Positions 35,772-46,457 of a stretch of 64,000 nt of DNA are shown here, piece after piece; the first letter of the stretch is position 1; every line of letters begins with the position of its first letter. The notes beneath the pieces are model-generated. The model was given only the letters and a program-made list of their open reading frames with translations. It was not told where the DNA came from and did no database searches. Both the position numbers and the translations under genes were made by a program. Where the stretch lies: the NCBI GenBank assembly GCA_963556695.1, contig CAUWAG010000012.1, positions 2,480,001 through 2,544,000 on the forward strand. Reading direction: 5' to 3'. This DNA comes from Anthostomella pinea. Its lineage: Eukaryota > Ascomycota > Sordariomycetes > Xylariales > Xylariaceae.

Positions 35772-37687
35772 CTACGACTCTGGCGGATAGACAACAATCT
35801 TGTCAATGTCCGCGCCTTTGTAGTCGATTCCGTTATACAGCCCGCCAATCGTGATGGTGTTCGCCGAGCCCTCCTCCAAGGTCAACTGCAGCGGCGTCGA
35901 CAGGATGATACCCTTGTGGGTATCTCTTTGGAACAGTGTCTCGAGGTCTTCGGTATTGCCATTTACCACCACGCTGCTGGCGCGACGGAGCTGCCATGCG
36001 CCGCCGATTCGGTCAGGAGATCCACCCGCTGCGAACGGAGTCAGTCAGTTGCCTGTTTGTGATAGTTGAAGCTACTTAGGTAAGGACTCACGTTGATCGC
36101 CGAAGCCCATGTCGTCGGTGTCTGTCTTGGTGTCAGTGGAGATCTGAACTCGTGTTGGGAGAGCTTAGCTTACTCTGGTAGTAAAAAGAAACCCATTGGG
36201 GCTTGCCGGTCCCTTGTATCCCACTGAAGGTGACGGTGCTGTCATTGCCGTATATCCCCGTCAATATCATGCCGTTGCTGGCAAAGTTCTGCGGAGCGCC
36301 AGATATCAGCGTGGCTTCTTGCCTACGTCTCTCAGTCATACCCCAAGTTATACGTACCGCTTCTTGCTTGAAAGCAGTTCCGTTCGTGGTTGCGTCGCTG
36401 CCGTGATACGCCGTGCCCTCCACGGGTTTCCACTCGCCTGACTTGCTAGTCTTTCCTTAGCTGATGAACATTGAACTTGGAGGGGTGTCATACACATCCA
36501 AGTCGTAGATATCATGCCACTGAAGTTCAAGCGACTTCTTCTCGTCGTCGATAGCCATTGGCAGCCATATGTACCGACTCTCCCATAGCGAGTTGGAGTC
36601 CCACTATCGACACCGCATTAGCCTCGTTCTTTCTCACAACATTGGGTCGGCCTGCCTGATCGCCCAAATACAAATAGGTAGTCTGTTTCTCTCCTTGGAT
36701 TCTCAAGGTGAATCCAGACTGCGAGTTGAAAGTCCTAGTGTTCAGTGGTGCGACAATCCACGGCTGAGACCATGCTCCGCTCAGGCTGTCTGCCCTGAAC
36801 GCAACGACATCTATGCCCAAGTCAGCGAGATAACATTGAACCCTGTGGTCTCACGTCGACCACATACTATTGGGCCGGTATCCAGTCTTGTGACTCATCA
36901 ATGCGTAGTAACTCTTGTCTGTCTGCACGATCGATGGGGCTTCGAGATCGTACTTGTCGAAGCGGTGCGTCACACTGTCAAGGGCGGAGACCTCTTCGTT
37001 GTAGGAAGTCAGGTATATATCTCGTCCTTCAACACTGTCTCCATTGGAGTACAAGGCGTACGAGCGACCGTCCTTGTAGTCCGTGAACATGCCGAAGTCC
37101 TGGGACCAGTTCCCCAGAGGGGCTGTGGCGTTGGCGAAAGTGTAGGGTCCAGCGATAGTATCCGAGGTTGCCAGCCCCTGGAGTAAGAGTCCGTAACTCG
37201 ACTTGTCAGCGTGCCACCACATCTGCGAAACAGTCAGTTTCTACCTACGTCATCTGGATCGGGCAACAGGCTTCCGTACGTGGTACTGCCCCGTAGGCTC
37301 ACTGTACACGACCTTCGGCCGCTGGATGATCATTTCGGGCGAGATGTACGGGTGTCCCTCGACCGGTTCTACCTCCATCAGCACGGTAGCGGTAGCTCAA
37401 TACCTTCAGTCTGGTCTCTCACCCAAAGCCAGACCGTGCGACTCCCATGTTGCCAGGTCATCAGAGCTGTAGACGGAAACACCACCGCCTTCTTCCTGCC
37501 CTTCAATCTTGTATTCCCCGAACCACCAGAACGTCCCGTTATTCAGGACCACGTTCCCGGCGTGGGCGTTGACGAGGTAACCATCGGTGTCGCGCCATCT
37601 CGCTCCCGGGACGATGTACTTCGCCTGGACGGCCGCGACGGCTAACAGGCCACAACAACAGGAAGCAAAACTAGAACTTAGCATCAT
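35772..37687 (-). CDS. Secreted GH43 (subfamily 24) exo-beta-1,3-galactanase-like enzyme with CBM35-like module
   Basis: Probably cleaves beta-1,3-galactan backbones of plant arabinogalactan from the non-reducing end. Nine exons (minus): 37687-37423, 37368-37280, 37222-36868, 36810-36656, 36603-36494, 36445-36358, 36288-36174, 36121-36092, 36028-35772, giving 487 residues. A signal peptide ends near LAVAAVQA. The five-bladed propeller follows (ARWRDTDGYLVNAHAG, TFWWFGEYK, IIQRPKVVYS, MWWHADKSSYG, DGRSYALYSNGDSVEGRDIY). Glu212 (DLEAPSIV) and Gln267 (NSQSGF) are 55 residues apart, like the reported acid Glu208 and Gln263 of the Phanerochaete enzyme. Residues from about 345 onward (GEWKPVEGTAY, GIYGNDSTVTF, WVSFYYQ, GADIDKIVVYP) form a CBM35-type beta-sandwich. 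Intron 4 (36655-36604) is GC..AG. The exon pattern was set by hand and intron 6 could be placed otherwise. Confidence 0.88.
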
Positions 37688-37740
37688 GAATAGCTTGCTT
37701 CACCTGTGAGACGCCTTATCCTGGTGCACTAGCCTCTTGG

Positions 37741-37747
37741 TCTTATA
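37741..37747 (-). promoter_or_regulatory. TATA box of the GH43 gene
   Basis: TATAAGA on the minus strand, about 55 nt before the ATG at 37687 and inside the 337-bp gap to the upstream transporter gene. This supports a separate promoter for the enzyme gene. Confidence 0.45.
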
Positions 37748-38024
37748 GACTTCGTGCCAAGGTGGCATCGTGGGATTGTACCCCGCAACGTCACATACGC
37801 GATTTTGCGTCCGCAATTATTTCTCCGCATCGCTATATTATCCCCCGTGGGTCTGCTGGTAACATTGGAATACTGGGCAAGGGCTTCCGATCCCGTTAAG
37901 AGAGCCAATAAGCATGATTTATCCACGTCGTGTTATGGTCATTCTGTTATGTGGTGGCATCTTCCGGTGATTAGGGGTTCTTGTATAAGCTTTCTACCAG
38001 CCAAGCTTGACCTCGACCCGGACT

Positions 38025-39949
38025 TCATTCACATCCGATACGCTTTCGTGTGCTGTAACAATCCGCTTCGACGGCAGCTACCTGTATGACAGCATCATTG
38101 AGACTTGACAGTCTCAACGTCCGCTGGAGTTGCTGTTCGATCGCAGCTACATCAACCTTCTCCTGTCCCAGCCGAACCTTCTCAACATCTGGAACCGACG
38201 AGTGCTTGTGGCCCTCGAAAATCGCATCAATCTCTTCGAGTGTCCTGCCTTTCGTCTCGACCCAAAACACAGCCTGGAACCATTAGCGACATCTAATGGA
38301 TGAAGACCGGACGCAGGAAGCGCGCAACTTACAATGAGTACAGCGATCACAACATCCCACGACCCGTTGACCATGTACATCTTCCAGCCGATGTTCTCCA
38401 GACCAATCGGCATGATGAACACAAACACACACGCCAGCACGTTCAGCATAAAGGCCGAGAACGCGAGCCCATTGGCGCGAATCGAATAGTTCATGATCTC
38501 AGGGGGGTACAGGTACAGCAGCGGCGTCCACGCGATGGAGTAGAAGCCCTGGAACAGGAACATCACTGCGACATCACCGTACACCAGGCTCTGCGTTGCA
38601 TTATCCGGGTCATCGGAGTACTTCTTGGTGAGACCTCCGATTACGAAGAGGCAGATAATCAGGAGAGTCTGCGAGGTAAGCGCCGTCGGTTTGCGCCCCC
38701 ATCTCGCGGCGAGGTGCGTGCCGCCGAGGGCGCAGGCGAGACACCAGACGTTCAGGACGACGTTGGCTTTCAGCTGGTCCGTCGAGTCCGTGATACCTGC
38801 TGTCGCGAGTTCGGCGCCCAGATAGTACGACGCGATGATGTTGCCGGCGATGCACGAGAAGGGCCCGGCCGACATGCCGATGAGGAGACGTTTTCGCGCA
38901 GTTGGGGTCTTGACGATTTCTAGGGGGCTCATCGTTCGGCCTTCTTTCTTCTCCCATTCTAGCGTGTCGAGGATTTCCTTGTAGACAGTGATCGCTACAG
39001 GGTCCGAGAGGTCACTGTTCGAGTTGGTCTGCGCGACCGAGATACGCGCGTACTCGAAGAACCCCTCGTGGACTAGCCAGCGCGGGGACTCAGGGCTGAT
39101 TGACATGTTAGTTCGAAACCTCGTGCTCGGTGACTGGTGGCGGCTCACACGAAAGGCAAGATGAAGATGCAGAGTACTGAGAAAATACCCTGAATGAGAG
39201 ACGGTAGCCGCCACGCCCACTTCTAATCGTCAGCAACAACCAGGCGTGAATGGTGACCGGGCTCCGGGGAAAAATGCCACGCTGCAGCTCAATGACGCTC
39301 ACAGTTGATTGCCATTGACCGGTTCCGAGTGTGATGCCCGCAGCAATCAGCGCACCCACGCTGTGTAGGTCAGTCAGCCCCGGCACATGACCTAAGAAGG
39401 GGTTCCGCGCAGGCTCACTAATAGAAGTCATTCAGCAAGCCAACACCCCAAGCGCGCCATCGGCTCGGGAAAGCCTCTGAAAGATAGACTCCAGACGCGA
39501 TGCCCGAGATGGCACTTCCAACGCCAAGTATGATTCGTCCGATGACGAACATGGCGATATTCTGCGCCGCAGTCTGGATCACGATGCCGAGAAGCGTGAT
39601 CACCGAAGCCCAGAAGATGGCCGGACGCCGGCCTAGCCTATCGGTGATGATGCCCGACGACAGCGTCCCTATGGTGGCTCCCAGAAACACGGAGGCGGTG
39701 TTCAGGCCCGTGGTCGCTGCTGTGAGTTGGAAGTAATCCGTGTACGACGGCAGGATGTTGAGGCCGTTGAGCATGGAGCCGTCATAGCCGCCCGTCTGGT
39801 ATGCATTAGCAGGCGCGGGCGTTTGGCAGCTCGAGCTTACTTACTGCTGATTGCACGATCGAGCACAGCACGAGCAAGACTGATACAGTCACGGTGGACT
39901 GCGGTACCCATGCTGGCAGCCAAGTCCCAGTCTGTGTCTTTTGCAACAT
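38025..39949 (-). CDS. MFS sugar transporter (fungal hexose/lactose permease type)
   Basis: Twelve-helix plasma-membrane sugar:proton symporter of the Sugar_tr family. Exons (minus): 39949-39845, 39795-39419, 39360-39303, 39222-39149, 39095-38333, 38273-38025, giving 541 residues. All introns are GT..AG, 49-80 nt. Landmarks in order are GGYDGSMLNGL in TM1, DRLGRRPAIF in loop 2-3, GRIILGVGSAI, PESPRWLVHEG at the start of the central loop, GRKPTALTSQT after TM8 and FWVETKGRTLEEIDAIFEG after TM12. These are signature positions of sugar porters. The fourth exon has alternative acceptors TAG and AAG three bases apart, so one Lys is uncertain. The start chosen is the first ATG after an upstream stop-rich stretch. 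The gene lies 337 bp upstream of the GH43 gene on the same strand, which suggests uptake of sugars that enzyme releases. Substrate is inferred. Confidence 0.92.
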
Positions 39950-42100
39950 CTTGAAGTCGTGTTTCTCGAGTGAGGCGATCTATGAGGCACGAAGAGTTGA
40001 ATACGACAAAATGGTCTCGCTGGGTGTTGTCAAGTGAGACCTCACGAAGCGCTGGTCATCGCTGCAAGCGATGTGCCCTATCTTACCCGGATGAGCGAAC
40101 CGGGCATCAGAGATAAGCGATCCTCGATCGCGCCCTTCAGTGAGTACCAGGCCGATGACTTCTAGGCCAGAAATGGTCAGCGTTAACGTTACACTCATAC
40201 CCAGATACGGCCATGACGTGGGCGCAAACCCCAACGTCTTCCCCGCCATGATCTGCGAGGCGATAAGGGCGGTCAGGGGAGCTGTTTGACCAGTGGCGAG
40301 CGACCTTCGCGAGCATGGATGAGCTGCAGTTTGTAGGTGCTCGGTATGAACCACCCGAGAAGAAAGCTGGTTTGGTTGGCATTGGAATCATAGGCATGTT
40401 GCCGACAGGTTGATAAAGATCTTTGTGCGTCCTGCAGCTTCCTAGTCGTAAGGCGTAGCGAATGTTTGCCTCGCTTTGTGTAATTCAGCGCCGAGGGCTA
40501 CCAGATGTCATATGGTCATCTGACGAGCGATTGGCCTGATCTGCCATAAAATCAACAACCATCGCTGGCATCGCATTGATGTTGGCTTATAAGCACTGGG
40601 TCACCTACCATGCTTGTACAGGGGTAGTGTATAACATGAAAGGGACTACTTCCATGAACGTCACGAGCGTCGATGGCGGTTGAAAGATAGCGTTGACAGT
40701 CCGATCATGGGCTTCAAGGGGCATTCAGTTGGTCTCAAGAAATGTACTGCATTGCTAGAGATACCTCGTCTTGTAAGCGTCTAGGGATAGGACGCCGACA
40801 TCTTGTAAGTGACCCGCTTAGTGGTGCTGACGAGGTACTGTTGCTGTGAACCGAACATCTACTACTCCCAAGAAGCGTCTCCTGATTTAATTCTCGGTCT
40901 GAGGGCAATGTGAGTTCTAAGAAGTGCCTCTTCTACATAGTCGAAGGTAGCGCAAGTAGCATTCAGAGCCTCAAGAGCCCTATCAACAGCGATCCTCGCC
41001 AGGGTCCAATTCTTCTGTAATATTCCTAATGCTCATGCGTGCTTCACAACTCTCACAGTCGCATCCCCACTTCTCAGGTATTGTAAAGGCCGGATCAGTA
41101 CCGGTTTCGCTTCTGGCCTTGTAAGCACTGTCGGCGACCCAAGACGAAGCAGCAGCCACCGCGAGTGTCCAGAGCGCTTGCAGCGCAATGAAGTGATATA
41201 ATTCCAGGAACATTGTAACGTGTATAGGAAGGATAGGCTCGGGAAGGATGAGTTATCCAATACTTCCAGTTATGTGTTTGTCGGTGTTGTCGGTGTTGTT
41301 AGTATGGTGGTCGGTGGGGTCTTCAGCCGGTTTGGCGGTATTGTAATGAAAGGTCAAGCGCGTGTTAATAGTAAAGATTCTGGGAGAAGTCCTGTAGTTT
41401 CCTCATTCAACTTATAGCCGTGTGTGAAGCTTGTCGTAGTGGATCCTCAGTCATACGCCAAGCACACCAGCAGTTGTGAGTTACCGTGTGACCACGCAGT
41501 CCACTAATTTCGATAATCCCAATGCTTCATAGCGGGCAAATGACAGAGTCACCGGACGATTGGAGATGATGACCTGGAACCCAAAAATCTCGTTTCAGTC
41601 ACATCCTTGTCACCTCATTCGAGGGGTTTGGGAAAAAATGTCGCAATTGACCATACCCGAACTAAACGAACAACACTGCAGCAGTGCTACTCAGTCGGGC
41701 AGCTGACCATGAACACGCATAACAAGAGTTAGAACCAGCCATAGAGTAAGTAATCGTCAATACGAGAACGTAAGCTTTTGTATCCTGTGAGGAGCTTTGA
41801 GGCGCCTATCGGTACCAGGTCCCTGAGAAGTGTAGCTTGCATCCCGAGATGAGCCTGCGCCTGTAAGTGTGAAATGGGAATCTTTGAGTTGTGTGGCAGC
41901 AAAGCTTCGGGAGGTATGCTCATGCTGTAGAGCAATGCCAAAGTGTAGTACCGTTCCAGGAGAGTTAACCGCCGTGGTACCGCTCAATAAGCACGACCAT
42001 CGGAAATGAGAACAGGTCGAAGTTGCGGGCCAGCTGCCATGGGAGTGAAGATGTGTTGTTGATGCTGACAGACCGGCCGAACCGGATCTATCCCTTACAT
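39950..42100. other. Intergenic, upstream of the transporter
   Basis: About 2.1 kb of normal-GC DNA. Apart from the weak small ORF at 40983-41213, nothing was recognised. Overlapping frames at 39980-40397 (minus) have hydrophobic stretches but no family pattern. The left part is presumably the transporter promoter. Confidence 0.45.
40983..41213 (-). CDS. Possible small secreted Cys-containing protein
   Basis: 76-codon ORF. The N-terminus is hydrophobic (MFLELYHFIALQALWTLAVA), like a signal peptide or anchor. The C-terminal half has four Cys (CDCESC and a terminal Cys) and an NIT glycosylation site. No homologue is recognised. Small-protein calls of this size are often false; it is listed because the layout resembles small secreted fungal proteins and it lies next to a transposon-rich block. 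Confidence 0.2.
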   Translation of the reverse strand: MFLELYHFIALQALWTLAVAAASSWVADSAYKARSETGTDPAFTIPEKWGCDCESCEARMSIRNITEELDPGEDRC

Positions 42101-42179
42101 CGTGAACCAATACGTTATGGGCGCAGGTTGCACTCCAATTCTGAAAAAGGGTGCGGGATTGGCACACACCCATGTTTCT

Positions 42180-42657
42180 AAGAGTTTGTGTTACTCAAGT
42201 GCGATGAAGGAGACGAGCCGCCTATCGCAAGGAGCTTTCATCACCTACAGTCGCGCAGCCGAGCGCGGAGCCGTTCTATCAGACGGACTGCAGTTCAGGC
42301 CGGGCCAGTTCATCACTCTGTTAGCGACTCAGTGTATAACAGGACCATGGATGCAGCTGTGTTTACGGACCCGCACGAGTACAAGGCCGTCGGGTATCTG
42401 GACGGCAGCCAAAATGCGGGCAAGAGCAATTACATCAAGACGAAACCTTTCCAGGTCGTCGATAACGACGTACTGCCTTGGGGGGATGGGCTGGCCGGTC
42501 CTGGAGGTTTATTTCAAGTATCGTGGCCAAGTCCATTCGGATCAAGATACTGGACGAGTACGAGTCAGGTTTCGTCGATGGAAGAGAGCCTCCGCTCACA
42601 CTTATTCAAGAATTGGGTTCTGGCATCGGTAACAAGATGCGAGTCCGGCGTAGAGAG
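42180..42657 (+). pseudogene. Cytochrome P450 C-terminal remnant
   Basis: A decayed 3' part of a fungal P450 spread over three frames. The ExxR motif is at 42210-42221 (KETSRLSQGAFITYSRAAER), followed by LSDGLQFRPGQF. After a frame change comes a FTDPHEYKA..KTKPFQVVDNDVLPWGDG block. The expected heme loop FGxGxxxCxGR reads as PWGDGLAGPGG, with Gly in place of the heme-ligand Cys. After a further frameshift a normal ending appears (SIVAKSIRIKILDEYESGF...RVRRRE). No upstream P450 part is visible, so the gene is truncated as well. Base changes include transversions and indels, so decay is not only RIP. It sits at the left rim of the AT-rich block. Confidence 0.75.
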
Positions 42658-43322
42658 ACGTGCTTGGGATATCTATCAGTAGAGTCGAGCGCCGCTCCTC
42701 AACCTGGTTTAAGTATAAACACCCTGAAACCCACGGGGTTCACAATGCAGGGCAACATGGTCTTTGATTCGGGTTCTTGGGTGCACCAGCAGGAGTTTGC
42801 TGACTTTATGTTTATGATACCAAACAAGACGTGGCCACCCCTCCACTTAGTGTTTGTAAGAGCGTTGCTTACTATTAAGCCTTAGTAGCTTTACCCTTAC
42901 GAGATCTTGTCTAGGTATTCTCTATACGTCGGCATTTTTCGGGGCATACTAGTTTACGTTAGTTTTTAGTTTGTTATAGCTTTTTTTTCGCCTTAAAAAT
43001 CTTTTACTACGAGTTTTTTCTAATATTATATGTTTATATTAACGTAGATGACAAGCGAGCGGCAATTACAAGCCAACGATGTTGAATGGGAGCCGGAGAT
43101 AGACACCGGAAGATCTCCAGTGGGGCAGAGACGCACAGGGCATCTGACCCACCAAGAAGACAGATGATCAATCTCTGCACACAAAGCAGAACAATCAATA
43201 GCATCTATCAATCAACATCCATATATTCAATAAACGACAACTTCCTACCAACCTTTCAACCTTCCAACCAACATGTTAAATAACTCGATCACAAAGCATT
43301 TAATTTAATCTAATTAATCGGA

Positions 43323-44828
43323 TTATTCTTCTTTCAATGTTTCTATCTCTATTGTACAAGTTCGTGCATTATGGCCAGTGTTACCGCAAATGCCACAATG
43401 TCGCTCACGCACTGCGGCCCTGTTTGTATAACGACTACCTTCACTCACTTTCTGTCTTGCCAGTTCACCACCATTCTTTGTAGCCTGAAGACCTATCGCA
43501 TTTTTAATAGAAAATATTTCTTTTTTTATTAGACAAATTTTTTCCGCCAGTATTTATTTAATAAGTGATTAGCCTCTTCTAGCTTACGGACCCGGGAATT
43601 AATCAAAGCAACCTTGTGCATAAGACCGTATTTAGCCTTTAAAAACAAGCTCAATGTATCAATTATTGATGTAGGTGAGCTTTCTTGGTGGTTTCTGACT
43701 CGATTTTGGATATAAATTAATTGGTTTACCGCTTCATTAATAGTGGTAGGCGTCTTTGAAGTCCAAATAGTGGGTGGCAGATTGGGGTCTGGCGACGGTG
43801 TTCGTACGACAGTGACAGCGTCCAGCTTTGAAATGACACTTTTTGTGTCAAAAAGAACAAGCCCAATAGCACTAAAACCTGTTTGAATATTTCCTGGTGT
43901 TATAACAGCATTATGTGCTTCATAAAACGCTGTAAGGAAGTCCTCTTTTGATATATGGGTTATATGACGCTAAATGAGACCCTTAATCATACGACCATAA
44001 GCTTGTTTGAGCAGGCTAAAATAACTGATATCTAAAGGCTAGAGCCTGAGTAACAAATGGGCAGGCATACAAAAAGTAATGATACCATTATTCTGGTAAT
44101 AATCCTCAAAGACCTGGGAATAGTGGCTTTTGTGACCATCTAGGATGAGGAGGCGTTTACCAGCAGTCATACACGGTCTGGTATACTTGTTGAAATACTG
44201 AATCTATTTCAAACCGATCTCATTCATAGTCTACCTGTTGTCTGAAACGGCCACCTTCCAATTGCGTGGTAATGTCGTGTCACAATACCATGACATGAGG
44301 TGGGTTTTGCCTTGTAAAATGATGAATGGTGGGATCACCTAACCATCAGTATTGATAGCAGACATTTCTGTAGACCATTCTCTGTTACCTTGTTGAGCTT
44401 GCCTAGACCTGCCACATCTTTTGGCGCTTATAATAACTATACCGGACCCAATAATGCCCATCATAAACCTAGCCTCATTAAAGTTATAAATATCTGCGTC
44501 TTGGATGCCATGTTTTGCGATTGCTGCCGCAACTTGGCAAAACCACGCGCAATACACGTCTAGATCTTCATTCAAGATCCTTGAATAGTCCATCCTATGA
44601 TAAAAACGCGTCCGCAGGCCTGGTATACGTTTAATGAAGTACACTTTCCAGTTCTTTTTGATACGTCCAGTCACACGCACTGCCAACAATTGATTAGCCA
44701 TATCTTTAATATAACTGTACCGGAGAAGAGATGCTCGTGTATTTAGGTCGATTATAAAGGAGCAAATGGCATTCTTTTTAGAAACTCTAAGTTTCAAAGT
44801 ATTAGGAATGTTATCGTGTCGTAAATAA
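43323..44828 (-). pseudogene. Fot1/pogo-class DDE transposase, RIP-damaged
   Basis: Transposase of a Tc1/mariner-superfamily (pogo/Fot1) DNA transposon. The intact N-terminal piece (44797-44339, 152 codons) has the CENP-B-like helix region (DMANQLLAVRVTGRIKKNW) and a DDE start DIYNFNEARFMMG, where pogo relatives usually have FDETGF. Thus the first catalytic Asp is Asn. Downstream, in the same orientation with stops, are LLILDGHKSHYSQ (second Asp) and MPAHLLLRL. A C-terminal CCHC zinc knuckle CGICGNTGHNARTC lies just before a stop at 43323-43325. The 5' HTH part beyond about 44828 dissolves into AT-rich sequence and no terminal inverted repeats were found. Stops such as TAA and TAG fit C-to-T mutation. 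Confidence 0.85.
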
Positions 44829-46197
44829 ATAGTTTATAAACTTCTTAAAGTTTAAATCGAACTTTTAAAAAGACCTAAATTTTAATCTCAATGTTGAAAG
44901 TAAAAATAACAATAGTAAAAAAAGTTTGGTAAGTTTTATAACATATTGCTTTTTATTTACTTTCATACTTAGAGCTTTTAAAGCCGAATTATTTCGATTA
45001 GCTTTTAATTTTTTGAAAAGCGCTTATAACGAGAATTTACCTTGAAAAGTGCAGGTTCGGCTCATTAACTTAAACATTCTTATTATAGTAAAACGAAAAA
45101 GCGTTAACCTTTTTATAACGACTTTTTATTTACGTTTTCATAACATTCTTACCGATAGTTTTAAAGCGGTACTATCAAGGGCCTTTTAAAAGCCGGTATA
45201 ATTAATATAATAACGCGCTTTTTTTACGCTTTTGACTAAAATGTATCGTATCTTTTTAGAAAAACAATTACTAATTAAGTAAATACTAGGATCAAATTAA
45301 TATTTGAAATTTATAAAATTATTCGGTCAATTATTAACTACATAAATAATATCTTTAAGTTTATATCAAAAATTTACAAAATTACCTAATATCTTACTTT
45401 TGTGTTTGAAGGGTAAAAACTTTGCCGGCATTATAAAAAAATCCGCTTTATTAAGTTAATAAGAACAACCTGGATTTTCTTTTCCAAATATGTTTTTAAA
45501 TTAAAAGGTTGTTGTTAACTATATAAAACCTCCGATCTTAATCTTTAGCCGTTTGAATTTCTCAATAAAAAATAATAAGTTATTTAAATTTGTAAGGTTT
45601 AATTATATAAGCTTAAAAAAGCTATAAATAAATAGCTTTTAAGTATACTTACTAATAACCTTTTTTTATAGTCTTGCCAACTGTATATATCCAAATCTTT
45701 TATTTTTTTGGAAAATCGTCAAATAAGTATTTCTTTTTAATATAAATCTAGTTTAAATAATCGAGTTAGGTCTTTTTAATATATAAGCTTATTCCGGATT
45801 AAAATCGTCTATTATTTATATAATTACAGCTTCTTCAAAGCAAATAAAACATAATAATAAAACATTCCAATTTTTACCACCACTTTTAATAAATAAATAA
45901 TACTAAATATTATATGTCTTTTTATCGACAAAAATATTATTAAGCTCGTTTAGCATAAACTTATCCGTCCGATTATTCTTTAAGCTAACCATATGGATCA
46001 GCTTCAATAATAAGAAAACTGATTTATTATTATAATTAATATTAACTTTAAATTTAACATAGTGATATTAAACTACGTACTTTGTTATTCAAACTAAATA
46101 TAGTAATATGTTATATAGTAATAAAAGTATGATACTTTTTTAAAACCAAAAATCTGCTATTTGAAACTTATTAATAATTCTGTGTAAATAACTAAAC

Positions 46198-46401
46198 TGT
46201 TAGAACAGGCTTGAACGATCAATCATAATACTCGAGTATGGGGTCAAGGTTATGATGTTGCTAATGGTTGGATTGGAAGGTCCAGCTGGACCTGAAGGTC
46301 TGGCTAAGTAACCTCACAATCCGGTATCTAATCTCTTATCTAATCATACATGTGGGTTTTGGTATAGATGGTTTGCAGGCTGGAATTGCATAGATCCAAC
46401 A
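46198..46401 (-). repeat. 3' LTR of the copia-type element
   Basis: 204 bp, TGTT..AACA ends with a longer near-palindromic terminus (TGTTRGA / TCCAACA). About 95-96% identical to 52020-52223 by eye. Left flank TAAAC. Confidence 0.93.
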
Positions 46402-46457
46402 CAGGATACTCTTTCTTTTATGATTGCGATTCCACCAAACCATCCATCCAGGTGATC

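Noticed and set aside
36313..36357. Reading straight through the sixth intron of the GH43 gene
   Set aside because: The frame stays open, but the 69-nt GTACGT..CAG intron gives a better match to the family at the CBM-like module; kept as an alternative only.
39980..40397. Overlapping hydrophobic minus ORFs upstream of the transporter
   Set aside because: They do not join the transporter exons in frame and match no transporter motif.
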